Source: Kumtagia sp963839725 (GTDB lineage Bacteria; Pseudomonadota; Alphaproteobacteria; Rhizobiales; Rhizobiaceae). From it: DNA of 64,000 nt. Under the pieces are notes generated by a model, which did no database searches, was not told where the DNA came from, and saw only the letters and a program-made list of their open reading frames with translations. The stretch covers positions 186,001 to 250,000 of the forward strand of contig CAWIWT010000001.1 of the NCBI GenBank assembly GCA_963839725.1, in the 5' to 3' direction. This document shows positions 55,675 to 64,000 of the stretch, one piece after another (the first letter of the stretch is position 1; every line of letters starts with the position of its first letter). The translations under genes were made by a program, and so were the position numbers.

Positions 55675-56409
55675 TCAAGGCTTCCTGGAGAGAATTTCGC
55701 GTGCGCGCTCGAGATCTTTCGGCGTGTCGACACCGAGCGGCACCGAATCGACGATCGCAACATCTATGCGCATTCCGGCTTCGAGCGCGCGCAGCTGCTC
55801 GAGCTTCTCGCGCTTTTCCAGCGGCGACGGTGGCATTTTTACGAAGCGCGTCAGCGCGCCGCGACGATAGGCGTAGAGGCCAATGTGATGGAAAAGCGGC
55901 CCCGGTCCCCACGGCGCGGTGGCGCGGGTAAAGTACAGCGCTCTCAGATGGATCGGCGAAAGCGCCGCACCGACGATCTTCACCACATTCTGGTTGGTGC
56001 GTTCCTCGTCGCGGGTGATTTCGACGCCAAGCGTACCGATATCGACCGCCGGATCGGCGAGCGGCGACAAGGCCGCCGCGATCGTTGCCGGTTCGATCGT
56101 TGGTAGATCGCCCTGGACATTGATGACGACGTCAACTTCGCCGCGCGGGTCCAGCGCCGACAGCGCCTCGAAAATCCGGTCGGAGCCCGACTCGTGATCG
56201 ATCCGCGTCATCACCGCCTCATAGCCATGCGCCCGCACCGCATCAGCGACCGATTCGGTGTCGGTCGCAACCACGACGCGGCCGAGGCCGGATTCGGTGG
56301 CGCGATCCGCGACATGCACGATCATCGGCTTGCCCGCGATATCGGCGAGCGGTTTTCCCGGCAGGCGGGTCGAGGCCATGCGGGCCGGGATGAGGATCAG
56401 ATTTTTCAT
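55675..56409 (-). CDS. kdsB: 3-deoxy-manno-octulosonate cytidylyltransferase
   Basis: KdsB activates KDO as CMP-KDO for lipopolysaccharide. The 244-residue protein has LIPARMASTRLPGKPLADI, VINVQGDLPTI and HHIGLYAYRRGAL. ATG 56409 is chosen; the frame to 56448 is leader. It is the first gene of kdsB-pheA-hemE and is divergent from the cytochrome c gene, an order I recall from other Rhizobiales. Confidence 0.96.
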   Translation of the reverse strand: MKNLILIPARMASTRLPGKPLADIAGKPMIVHVADRATESGLGRVVVATDTESVADAVRAHGYEAVMTRIDHESGSDRIFEALSALDPRGEVDVVINVQGDLPTIEPATIAAALSPLADPAVDIGTLGVEITRDEERTNQNVVKIVGAALSPIHLRALYFTRATAPWGPGPLFHHIGLYAYRRGALTRFVKMPPSPLEKREKLEQLRALEAGMRIDVAIVDSVPLGVDTPKDLERAREILSRKP

Positions 56410-56601
56410 GGATAATCGCAGCCGGAATGGAGCTTCTGAAAGTGGCAAAACGTCTCACAGGGAGGCCCCTTATATGAGTTGCAACGGCCAAGCAAAAGAC
56501 CTAGTTTCCGCGAACCTGGCCGGGCGGCTTCCCGGCTGCGGCATCATGCCTGCGTATCGGAAACATCCGGGCGGAGGGGCGGGATCAGGAGCCTGGAGCG
56601 G

Positions 56602-57330
56602 ATGGACTCTTTCGAATTCAACAAGATAATCGGCGCGTTGCTGGGGGCGGTATTCGTCGTCTTCTCCATCTCCATTGTGTCCGACGCGATTTTTGCGGCT
56701 CCCATCCCCGAGAAGCCCGGCTATGCCATCGAGGCGGTCGAGGACGAGCACGGCGGTGGCGGTGGCGCAGAGGCCAAAGCGCAGGAATCGGTACTGCCAT
56801 TGCTAGCCAGCGCCAGCGTCGATCAGGGCGCTGCCGTGTTCAAGAAATGCGCGGCCTGCCACACCGACGACGCCAGCGGCGCCAACAAGGTCGGCCCGAA
56901 TCTCTGGGACATAGTGAACCGCCCGGTCGCTTCGCATGCCGGCTTCTCCTATTCCGCGCCGATGAAGGAGTTTGCGCAGGGCGGCAAGACCGTTTGGGAC
57001 TATGAGCACCTGGACCATTTCCTCTTGTCGCCGAAGGGCCTCGTTAAGGGCACCGCGATGGGCTTTGCCGGGCTCAAGAAAGTCGATGAGCGGGCTGCCG
57101 TTATCGCGTATCTGCGCTCGAAGGCCGACAGCCCGGCTCCATTGCCGGAAGCGTCTGCGGCGCCCGCTGCCGACAACGCCTCGGCGCCCGCCGAAGGTGC
57201 GGCGCCTGCCGATGCCGCCAAGCCTGCGGAAGCAGCGCCGGCGCCTGCCGAGGCTGCACCTTCCGCTCCGGCTGAAGGCACCGCTCCGGCCGACGCCACG
57301 AAGCCTGCGGAACCTGCTCCGGCACAATGA
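56602..57330 (+). CDS. Membrane-anchored c-type cytochrome (CycM-like) with Ala/Pro tail
   Basis: A 242-residue class I cytochrome c. One N-terminal membrane anchor (about 7-29), a haem site CAACH at 83-87, and an axial Met in KGTAMGFAGL. It resembles CycM, which passes electrons from the bc1 complex to the terminal oxidase. The last 65 or so residues are an Ala/Pro/Glu tail with an imperfect repeat of the type APAEGxAPADAxKPAE, absent from typical family members. ATG 56602 follows GGAGC. A terminator follows closely. Confidence 0.88.
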   Translation: MDSFEFNKIIGALLGAVFVVFSISIVSDAIFAAPIPEKPGYAIEAVEDEHGGGGGAEAKAQESVLPLLASASVDQGAAVFKKCAACHTDDASGANKVGPNLWDIVNRPVASHAGFSYSAPMKEFAQGGKTVWDYEHLDHFLLSPKGLVKGTAMGFAGLKKVDERAAVIAYLRSKADSPAPLPEASAAPAADNASAPAEGAAPADAAKPAEAAPAPAEAAPSAPAEGTAPADATKPAEPAPAQ

Positions 57331-57355
57331 CAAATTTGTAATTGGCGAAATCACG

Positions 57356-57383
57356 AAAAAGCCGGGTTCTGCCCGGCTTTTTT
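57356..57383 (+). terminator. Terminator after the cytochrome c gene
   Basis: AAAAAGCCGGG-TTCTG-CCCGGCTTTTTT, an 11-base stem ending in six Ts, 25 bases after the cytochrome stop. Confidence 0.92.
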
Positions 57384-57457
57384 GTTATGACGCGATGGCG
57401 AAGCGGTTCAAACTCGTTTCTGCTGCGCACTGGATGTTATTGGTTAGGAGATTGCCG

Positions 57458-59335
57458 ATGATGGGTTTGCCGAAAGCGAAGGGAATGGCCCTGGCGTTCG
57501 CTGCGATGCTGGCCGCGACTGCCGCCGGTCACGCCCAGGAATGGCAAACGTCATCCTCGCTGATGGGCGAATCCAAATACGGCAAAGACTTCAAGCGCTA
57601 CGACCACGTCAATCCGGATGCGCCGAAGGGCGGCACGCTGAATTCGGTCACTACCGGTACCTTCGACAGCTTCAATCCCTACATCGTGCGCGGGAGCCCG
57701 GCGGCGGGATTGGGCAGCTTTGGCGGCGGCCTCCTCTACGAGACGCTGATGGAGCAATCCATCGATGAACCAAGCGTCAGCCATCCGCTCATTGCCAACG
57801 CATACAAATATCCCGAGGATTTTTCGTCGGCGACGTACCGCATAGACCCGAACGCGCGCTGGCATGACGGCAAGCCACTCACGGCTGATGACGTTATCTG
57901 GTCGCTCAAGGTGCTGAAAGACAACAGCCCGATGTATGGCCGCTACTACGCCAACGTCACGGACGCCGTCGCGATCAACGACCATGAGGTCGAGTTCCAT
58001 TTCGATCAGAAGGGCAATCGCGAACTGCCGAAAATCCTCGGCGATCTGGTGATTCTGCCCAAGCATTGGTGGGAAGGCACGGATGCCTCCGGCAAGAAGC
58101 GCGATGTCACGCAGCCGACGCTTGAGCCGCCGCTCGGCTCAGGTCCCTACAAGATCAAGAGCTTCAAGCCTGGCGCGGAAATCGTCTGGGAGCGGGTCAA
58201 GGATTACTGGGGGCAGAACCTCGCGGTGAAGGTCGGGCGGGAGAATTTCGATACCCGCCGCTACGTCTATTTCCAGGACGAGAATGCCGAGTGGCAGGCT
58301 TTCACAAAGGGCGGTTACGAGGACATCCATCCCGAGAACCGCTCGGCGCGTTGGGCCCGCGACTACAATTTTCCAGCATTCGAAGCAGGGGATGTGGTCA
58401 AGACGGAATTCCTCACCGAGTCCGGCGAGCCAATGCAAGGCTTTGTCCTTAACCTGCGCAAGCCGCAGTTTCAGGATCGGCGCGTTCGCGAAGCGCTGAC
58501 CTACACCTTCGACTTTGAAACGATGAACAAGAATCTGTTCTTTGGCTACTACACGCGGACCGACAGCTACTTTGAGGGTGGCGAACTGGCGTCAAGCGGA
58601 CTGCCTCAGGGCAAGGAGCTGGAGATCCTCAACGAATACAAAGACAAGCTACCGCCTGAGGTCTTTACAACGGAATTCAAACTGCCGGTCTATGACACGC
58701 CGCAGGCGACGCGCGACAATCTCAGGAAGGCTTTCGACCTGTTCAAGCAGGCCGGCTGGGTCAACAAGGATCGCAAGCTGGTGAACGAAAAGACGGGCGA
58801 GCAGTTCCGGATCGAGTTTCTCGGGAGAGACCCGAGCGACGAGCGCGTTACCGGGCCGTTCATTGACAATCTGCGAAAGCTTGGCATCGATGCCAGTCTG
58901 CGTGTTGTCGATACGTCGCAGTATATCAACCGCACTCGCAACTTCGACTACGACATAATCACCTCGGTGCTGGCGCAGTCGCAGTCGCCTGGTAACGAGC
59001 AGCGTGAGTTCTGGACCACGAAAGCTGCCGATACGCCCGGTTCCCGCAATTACACGGGGATCAAGGATCCGGTCGTCGATGCTCTGACCGAACGCGTGAT
59101 CTTTGCCACCGATCGCGAGGATCTTGTCGCCGCTACCCATGCACTCGATCGCGTGCTCTTGTGGAACTACTTCGTCGTGCCGCAATGGCACCTGCCAAAG
59201 GTATGGTTGGCCTACTGGAACAAATTCGGCATCCCGGACAAACAGCCGGCCTATGTCGGCGTGGACATAGATTCCTGGTGGATCGACCCTGAAAAGGAAA
59301 AGGCGCTCGCCGCCAAATACAAGAGCGTGAACTGA
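57458..59335 (+). CDS. Peptide-type ABC transporter binding protein (YejA-like), first copy
   Basis: A 625-residue family-5 solute-binding protein with a Sec signal (GMALAFAAMLAATAAGHAQ) and the Yej-type motif NPDAPKGGTLNSV. TAGGAG lies 7 bases before ATG 57458; ATG 57395 is upstream but lacks a ribosome binding site. It likely delivers oligopeptides or microcin-C-like compounds to YejBEF. The second binding protein begins on its last stop base. Confidence 0.92.
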   Translation: MMGLPKAKGMALAFAAMLAATAAGHAQEWQTSSSLMGESKYGKDFKRYDHVNPDAPKGGTLNSVTTGTFDSFNPYIVRGSPAAGLGSFGGGLLYETLMEQSIDEPSVSHPLIANAYKYPEDFSSATYRIDPNARWHDGKPLTADDVIWSLKVLKDNSPMYGRYYANVTDAVAINDHEVEFHFDQKGNRELPKILGDLVILPKHWWEGTDASGKKRDVTQPTLEPPLGSGPYKIKSFKPGAEIVWERVKDYWGQNLAVKVGRENFDTRRYVYFQDENAEWQAFTKGGYEDIHPENRSARWARDYNFPAFEAGDVVKTEFLTESGEPMQGFVLNLRKPQFQDRRVREALTYTFDFETMNKNLFFGYYTRTDSYFEGGELASSGLPQGKELEILNEYKDKLPPEVFTTEFKLPVYDTPQATRDNLRKAFDLFKQAGWVNKDRKLVNEKTGEQFRIEFLGRDPSDERVTGPFIDNLRKLGIDASLRVVDTSQYINRTRNFDYDIITSVLAQSQSPGNEQREFWTTKAADTPGSRNYTGIKDPVVDALTERVIFATDREDLVAATHALDRVLLWNYFVVPQWHLPKVWLAYWNKFGIPDKQPAYVGVDIDSWWIDPEKEKALAAKYKSVN

Positions 59336-61200
59336 TGTGCGCGTCCCGCCGCGATTTCCTTGCCGGTGCAGGCGCTGCGGTCGCCGCGCCGCTGCTGCCG
59401 CGCAAACTCTTCGCCGCGAGCCCAACCGGTAAACCGTTGCACGGCCTCTCGGCGTTCGGCGACCTGAAATATCCGGCGGATTTTTCGCATTTCGACTACG
59501 CCAATCCAGACGCGCCGAAGGGCGGCACGTTCAATTTCTCGCCGCCGAACTGGCTGTACAATCAGAATCCGCAGACCTTCAACACGCTGAATAGCTACGT
59601 TCCGAAGGGCGACGCGCCGCCACGCATGGAGTTGTGTTTTGATACGCTGATGGCAAGCGCGTTGGACGAGCCGGACGCTGTCTACGGCCTGCTCGCCGAA
59701 AGCGTCACCATCTCGGAGGATCGCAACAGCTATGAATTCGTGATGCGGCCCGAAGCGAGGTTCCACGACGGCTCTCCGCTGACCGCAGAGGATGCAGCTT
59801 TCAGCTACAAACTGCTCAAGGCGGAGGGGCACGCCGATATTCAGCTGACGCTTGGGCAGATGACAGACGCCGTTGCGCTGGACGAATACCGTCTGAAACT
59901 GACCTTCTCGGGCAAGCAATCGGAACGTGTGATCCTCGACGTCGTGCTCTACCCGGTGTTCTCCAAAAAATACTACACGGACAACAAGTTCGCTGCTGGC
60001 GGCATGACCCCGCCGCTGGGCTCCGGTGGCTACAAGGTCGGCAAGGTCGTTGCGGGCCAACGGATCGAATATGAGCGCGTGCTGGACTATTGGGGCAAGG
60101 ATCTTCCGGTGAACCATGGCCTCGGCCACTTCGACCGTATCCGCATCGAGTTCTACCAGCAGCGCCAGGCCGCTTTCGAAGCCTTCAAGAAAGGCGAAAT
60201 CCTCCATCGCGAGGAGTTCACCTCGCGCGTCTGGGCGAATGACTACAACTTTCCTGCAATCAACGACGGCAGGGTGGTCAAACGCCTGTTCCCGGCGGAG
60301 AAACGCCCATCCATGCAGGCGATCGCCATCAATCTTCGGCGCGAACGCTTCAAGGATATCCGGGTTCGCCAGGCGATCGGCATGTGCTTCGATTTCCCAT
60401 GGACCAATCGCAACCTGTTTTTCGACGCCTACACGCGGTCGCAATCCTGTTTCGAGAAGTCGGACTATCGGGCGCAAGGCATGCCTTCGCTTGAGGAACT
60501 GGCACTGCTCGAGCCGCTGCGCGACCGCGTTGCTCCGGAGGTCTTCGGCGAGGCGGTGGTTCAGCCCGAGGCGAACGGCTCGGGTCGAGACAGAAAGCTT
60601 CTTGGCGCGGCCTCGAAGCTACTGGCCGAAGCCGGTTGGACGCGGTCAGGCGCGACGCTGGTCAACGCAAAGGGGGAAAAGCTCTCTGTCGAGTTCCTGG
60701 TCGACGAGGACGGGCTGGCGACTTTGTTGGGTTCATGGGTCGAGAACATGAAGGCGATTGGCTTCGACGCCTCCATCCGCCTGATCGACACCGCGCAATA
60801 TCAGCGGCGCCAGTTGGACTTCGATTTCGACCTGTTGATGATGGCGCTGTCGTGGAGCGCCACGCCGACCGCCGACAGCCTGGAGACGATGTTCCATTCG
60901 CGCGCCGCCAGCGTGCCGAGTTCGCGCAACCTGCCCGGAACCGCCGACCCCGCCGTTGACGAGTTGATTGGCGATGTCAGCAGCGCAAAGACCCGGAAGG
61001 ACCTGATTGTTGCGATACGCGCGCTTGATCGGGTCTTGCGCGCGCGCCACGACTGGATTCCATGCTGGTATTCGCCGAATCACCGCGTCGCGTATTGGGA
61101 TATGTTCGGCTTCAAGGAGCCGAAGCCTGACTACGGATTCCCGGTCGAGACATTGTGGTGGTACGAAAAGGACAAGGCGACAGCGATTGGGAAAGCCTGA
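59335..61200 (+). CDS. Peptide-type ABC transporter binding protein (YejA-like), second copy
   Basis: A 621-residue paralogue of the preceding gene. It shares NPDAPKGGTFNFS, NDYNFPAIN and the C-terminal end. The N-terminus is a twin-arginine signal (SRRDFLAGAGAAVAAPLL) rather than Sec, so the two binding proteins use different export routes. ATG 59335 overlaps the previous stop by one base (TGATG). Confidence 0.92.
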   Translation: MCASRRDFLAGAGAAVAAPLLPRKLFAASPTGKPLHGLSAFGDLKYPADFSHFDYANPDAPKGGTFNFSPPNWLYNQNPQTFNTLNSYVPKGDAPPRMELCFDTLMASALDEPDAVYGLLAESVTISEDRNSYEFVMRPEARFHDGSPLTAEDAAFSYKLLKAEGHADIQLTLGQMTDAVALDEYRLKLTFSGKQSERVILDVVLYPVFSKKYYTDNKFAAGGMTPPLGSGGYKVGKVVAGQRIEYERVLDYWGKDLPVNHGLGHFDRIRIEFYQQRQAAFEAFKKGEILHREEFTSRVWANDYNFPAINDGRVVKRLFPAEKRPSMQAIAINLRRERFKDIRVRQAIGMCFDFPWTNRNLFFDAYTRSQSCFEKSDYRAQGMPSLEELALLEPLRDRVAPEVFGEAVVQPEANGSGRDRKLLGAASKLLAEAGWTRSGATLVNAKGEKLSVEFLVDEDGLATLLGSWVENMKAIGFDASIRLIDTAQYQRRQLDFDFDLLMMALSWSATPTADSLETMFHSRAASVPSSRNLPGTADPAVDELIGDVSSAKTRKDLIVAIRALDRVLRARHDWIPCWYSPNHRVAYWDMFGFKEPKPDYGFPVETLWWYEKDKATAIGKA

Positions 61201-61227
61201 TACGAAAAGCGATTGCGCCGGGCGCTT

Positions 61228-61387
61228 TCCCTCCCCCTTGTGGGGAGGGTCGGCGAACGAACGGAACGCAGTGGAGTTCGTGAGACGGGGTAACCGTTCG
61301 CTCCTGCCTCCTTCGAGGTCGAGGAAATATTCACCCCCACCCCGCTCCACTTCGCGGATCGACCCTCCCCACAGGGGGGAGGGTAAG
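61228..61387. repeat. G/C-rich inverted repeat pair between binding protein and yejB
   Basis: CCCTCCCCCTTGTGGGGAGGGTC (61228 onward) is inverted as GACCCTCCCCACAGGGGGGAGGG (ending 61383). Between them lies CACCCCCACCCCGCTCC. It is a variant of the 41-bp family. It splits an otherwise tightly packed operon. Confidence 0.75.
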
Positions 61388-61404
61388 GCCCTTGGATCTG
61401 CCTG

Positions 61405-62511
61405 ATGGGCGCCTATATCCTCCGCCGAATACTGCTGATGATCCCGACCTTGTTCGGCATCATGGCGATCACATTCGCCATCGTGCAGTTTGCGCCGGGC
61501 GGCCCGGTCGAGCAGGTCATCGCCAAACTGACGGGACAGGGTGGCGACGCCACCGATCGGATTTCCGGCGGTGGCGGTGATGCCGGAGCCAACAACAACA
61601 TCAATGCGGGCGGCGGCGAGGCCTCGTCGAAATACCGAGGCGCGCAGGGGCTGGATCCGGAGTTCATCGCAAAGCTGGAAAAGCAGTTTGGCTTCGACAA
61701 GCCGCCGCTCGAACGCTTCGGCTTGATGATGTGGAACTATTTGCGCTTCGACTTCGGCGACAGCTGGTTCCGCGACATCTCGGTCATCGACCTGATCATC
61801 GAGAAAATGCCGGTGTCGATCTCGATCGGCCTATGGATCACCCTGCTGTCCTACCTGATCTCGATACCGCTTGGCATTCGCAAGGCGGTGAAGGATGGTT
61901 CTGCATTCGACATCTGGACCAGCGGCGTCGTCATCGTCGGCTACGCCATTCCCGGCTTCCTGTTCGGTATCCTGCTTATGGTGCTGTTCGCAGGCGGTTC
62001 GTTCTACGATTGGTTTCCGCTGCGTGGCCTGACCTCCGACAATTGGGAGGAACTCTCCTGGTGGGGGCGCACCGTCGACTACTTTTGGCACCTGACCTTG
62101 CCGCTTACGGCAATGGTGTTGTCCGCCTTCGCCACCTCGACGCTGCTTACCAAGAACTCCTTCCTCGAGGAAATCCGCAAGCAATATGTCGTCACGGCGC
62201 GCGCCAAGGGCCTGTCCCAGCGGCAGGTGCTTTACGGCCATGTCTTCCGCAACGCAATGCTCATCGTCATCGCCGGCTTTCCGGCTGCATTCATCTCGGC
62301 TTTCTTCAGCGGATCGCTGCTGATCGAAAACATCTTCTCGCTCGATGGCCTGGGCCTGCTCGGATACAAATCCGTGCTCGAGCGCGACTATCCGGTGGTC
62401 TTCGCCAATCTCTACATCTTTTCGCTCATCGGCCTTGTCGTCGGCCTGATCTCCGACCTGATCTATACATGGATCGATCCCCGCATCGACTTCGAGCGGA
62501 GGGACGTGTGA
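61405..62511 (+). CDS. yejB: Peptide ABC transporter permease YejB
   Basis: Inner-membrane permease, 368 residues. After the first membrane segment it has the long Gly/Asn-rich periplasmic insertion typical of YejB (about 45-75). The inner-membrane EAA loop is TARAKGLSQRQVLYGHVFRNAM. The stop overlaps the start of the next permease gene by one base. Confidence 0.93.
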   Translation: MGAYILRRILLMIPTLFGIMAITFAIVQFAPGGPVEQVIAKLTGQGGDATDRISGGGGDAGANNNINAGGGEASSKYRGAQGLDPEFIAKLEKQFGFDKPPLERFGLMMWNYLRFDFGDSWFRDISVIDLIIEKMPVSISIGLWITLLSYLISIPLGIRKAVKDGSAFDIWTSGVVIVGYAIPGFLFGILLMVLFAGGSFYDWFPLRGLTSDNWEELSWWGRTVDYFWHLTLPLTAMVLSAFATSTLLTKNSFLEEIRKQYVVTARAKGLSQRQVLYGHVFRNAMLIVIAGFPAAFISAFFSGSLLIENIFSLDGLGLLGYKSVLERDYPVVFANLYIFSLIGLVVGLISDLIYTWIDPRIDFERRDV

Positions 62512-63662
62512 TGGCGGAAGCACTCGTCAAGGCCGAGGTGGAGCAGGTACGCACAAAAGCCGTGCAGCCGTGGCTTTCGCCGCTGAACCAGCGTCGCTGG
62601 CGGAATTTCAAGGCGAACCGTCGCGGTTACTGGTCGCTCTGGATTTTCCTGGTCCTGTTCGTGCTGTCGATCTTCTCGGAGTTTGTCGCCAACGACCGGC
62701 CGATCCTCGCCTCCTACAGGGGCGAGTTGCTGTTTCCGGTCATCGTCGACTACCCGGAGGAAAAATTCGGGGGTTTCTATGCCGTCACCGACTATCGCGA
62801 TCCGGTGATCAGCGACGAGATCAACGCCAATGGCTGGATGGTCTGGCCGCCGATCCGCTACTCCTACAGCACCACCAACAACGACGCGCCTGAGTCCGCG
62901 CCGTCGAAGCCATCCTGGCGATACTCGAAGGAAGAGCGGTGCAGCCGCTATCCGAAGGGCGTGGATGACGAGAACTGTGTGATCGGCAACTGGAACTGGC
63001 TGGGCACCGATGACCAGGCGCGCGATGTGATGGCGCGCATCATTTACGGCTTCCGCATCTCGGTTCTGTTCGGCCTCATCCTGACCGCCGGCTCCGCCGT
63101 GATCGGCGTATCGGCAGGCGCCGTTCAGGGCTATTTCGGCGGCTGGACCGACCTCATCATGCAGCGTTTCATCGAAGTATGGTCGTCGATGCCGGTGCTA
63201 TACCTGCTGCTGATCGTATCGGCGATCCTTCCGCCGGGCTTCTTCATCCTGCTGGCACTGATGCTGGTCTTTTCCTGGACGGCTTTTGTCAGCGTCGTCA
63301 GAGCGGAATTCCTGCGGGCGCGCAATTTCGAGTATGTCAACGCCGCTCGTGCGCTCGGCGTCCCTAACCGCACGATCATGGTCCGCCACCTTTTGCCCAA
63401 CGCCATGGTAGCGACACTGACCTTCCTGCCCTTCATCCTGAACGGCTCAATATCGACCCTGACGTCACTCGATTTCCTCGGCTTTGGCCTGCCGCCCGGC
63501 GCGCCGTCGCTTGGCGAATTGCTGAAGCAGGGACAACGCAACCTCACTGCACCGTGGCTCGGTCTGACGGGCTTCTTTGTGATCTCCCTCATGCTGTCGC
63601 TGCTGATCTTCGTCGGCGAAGCAACACGTGACGCCTTCGATCCGCGAAAGACGTTCAGATGA
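62511..63662 (+). CDS. yejE: Peptide ABC transporter permease YejE
   Basis: A 383-residue permease partner of YejB. It has the N-terminal SPLNQRRWRNFKANRRGYWSL typical of YejE, a large periplasmic loop with paired cysteines (ERCSRYPKGVDDENC), and the EAA loop VNAARALGVPNRTIMVRHLL. Its stop overlaps the ATG of the ATPase gene (ATGA). Confidence 0.93.
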   Translation: MAEALVKAEVEQVRTKAVQPWLSPLNQRRWRNFKANRRGYWSLWIFLVLFVLSIFSEFVANDRPILASYRGELLFPVIVDYPEEKFGGFYAVTDYRDPVISDEINANGWMVWPPIRYSYSTTNNDAPESAPSKPSWRYSKEERCSRYPKGVDDENCVIGNWNWLGTDDQARDVMARIIYGFRISVLFGLILTAGSAVIGVSAGAVQGYFGGWTDLIMQRFIEVWSSMPVLYLLLIVSAILPPGFFILLALMLVFSWTAFVSVVRAEFLRARNFEYVNAARALGVPNRTIMVRHLLPNAMVATLTFLPFILNGSISTLTSLDFLGFGLPPGAPSLGELLKQGQRNLTAPWLGLTGFFVISLMLSLLIFVGEATRDAFDPRKTFR

Positions 63663-64000
63663 GCGATGAACCTTTGCTCTCCGTTCGGGATCTTTCGGTG
63701 GCCTTCACTCAAGGGGGCCTCACATCGACCGCCGTCGATCACATTTCCTTCGACGTCGCCAAGGGTGAAACGGTCGCGCTTGTCGGTGAATCCGGTTCCG
63801 GTAAATCTGTGTCGGCGCTGTCTGTGCTCAAGCTGCTTCCCTATCCGTCGGCGAGCCATCCTTCAGGCCAGATCCTATTCGGCGACGAAAATCTGCTCAC
63901 CAAGAGCGAGCAGGAGCTGCGCAAGGTGCGCGGCAATCGGATCACCATGATCTTCCAGGAGCCGATGACCTCGCTCAATCCGCTGCATACGATAGAGCAG
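63659..64000 (+). CDS. yejF: Peptide ABC transporter ATPase YejF (5' part, cut by window end)
   Basis: The first 114 codons are in the window. MSDEPLLSVRDLSVAFTQGG leads to Walker A GESGSGKSVSALSVL and the Q-loop IFQEPMTSLNPLHTIEQ. YejF-type ATPases carry two such domains; the rest lies beyond the window. ATG 63659 overlaps the yejE stop, completing a binding protein-binding protein-permease-permease-ATPase operon. Confidence 0.93.
   Translation, partial: MSDEPLLSVRDLSVAFTQGGLTSTAVDHISFDVAKGETVALVGESGSGKSVSALSVLKLLPYPSASHPSGQILFGDENLLTKSEQELRKVRGNRITMIFQEPMTSLNPLHTIEQ

Overview
The window looks like chromosome from an alphaproteobacterium of the order Rhizobiales (Hyphomicrobiales), probably the Mesorhizobium/Phyllobacteriaceae neighbourhood. 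The grounds are G+C-rich codon use, an Irr-type Fur protein next to fabA-fabB-fabI, the dnaK-dnaJ-pmtA order, the kdsB-pheA pair, a DUF2852 gene, and many rhizobial-style palindromic intergenic repeats. This placement is inferred from gene content and order; no search was run. No tRNA, rRNA, CRISPR array, transposase or integrase was seen.

Layout. 0-7 kb: ybeY and a CorC/YbeX CBS protein, a ThiF/MoeB-type E1 enzyme, an acetyltransferase translationally coupled to a two-subunit aconitase X, a 2-hydroxyacid dehydrogenase and an SH3 protein. 7-15 kb: irr divergent from fabA-fabB-fabI (unsaturated fatty acid synthesis), then fmt, an acetyltransferase, truA, a membrane protein and dapE. 15-23.6 kb: a RES/Xre toxin-antitoxin pair, mutS, a malic enzyme-phosphotransacetylase fusion, and a thuA/thuB-like pair. 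23.6-25.3 kb: a repeat-rich patch with an OmpA-domain remnant and a lone Stealth-type phosphotransferase between two copies of a 108-bp element, one of which is interrupted by a smaller palindrome. 25-32.6 kb: a sugar ABC transporter operon, acetyltransferases, a frameshifted transglutaminase-like protease and a PHB depolymerase. 32.6-39.7 kb: pmtA-FMN reductase-pyrF-DUF1330, dnaK-dnaJ and an aldo/keto reductase. 39.9-48 kb: translation genes pheS/pheT (with ASCH and GFA genes between them), rpmI-rplT and infC. The infC 3' end is duplicated on the far side of a trypsin-fold gene that appears to have lost its catalytic triad. 48-53.6 kb: a hydrolase, benE, DUF2852, an ArsR/SRPBCC cluster, YciI, EVE and a methyltransferase. 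53.7-64 kb: kdsB-pheA-hemE, a membrane cytochrome c, and a Yej-type peptide ABC transporter operon with two tandem binding proteins, cut off by the window end inside its ATPase.

Most genes are housekeeping. The unusual material lies in the repeats and in local gene damage: nested palindromic elements with a 6-bp target duplication, a G/C-rich repeat read in frame into the start of mutS, the infC duplication, an ATT start codon for infC, and two probable frameshifts. I do not see a convincing undescribed multi-gene system. The best candidates for a second look are the nested mobile palindrome and the infC-pseudoprotease-infC' arrangement.
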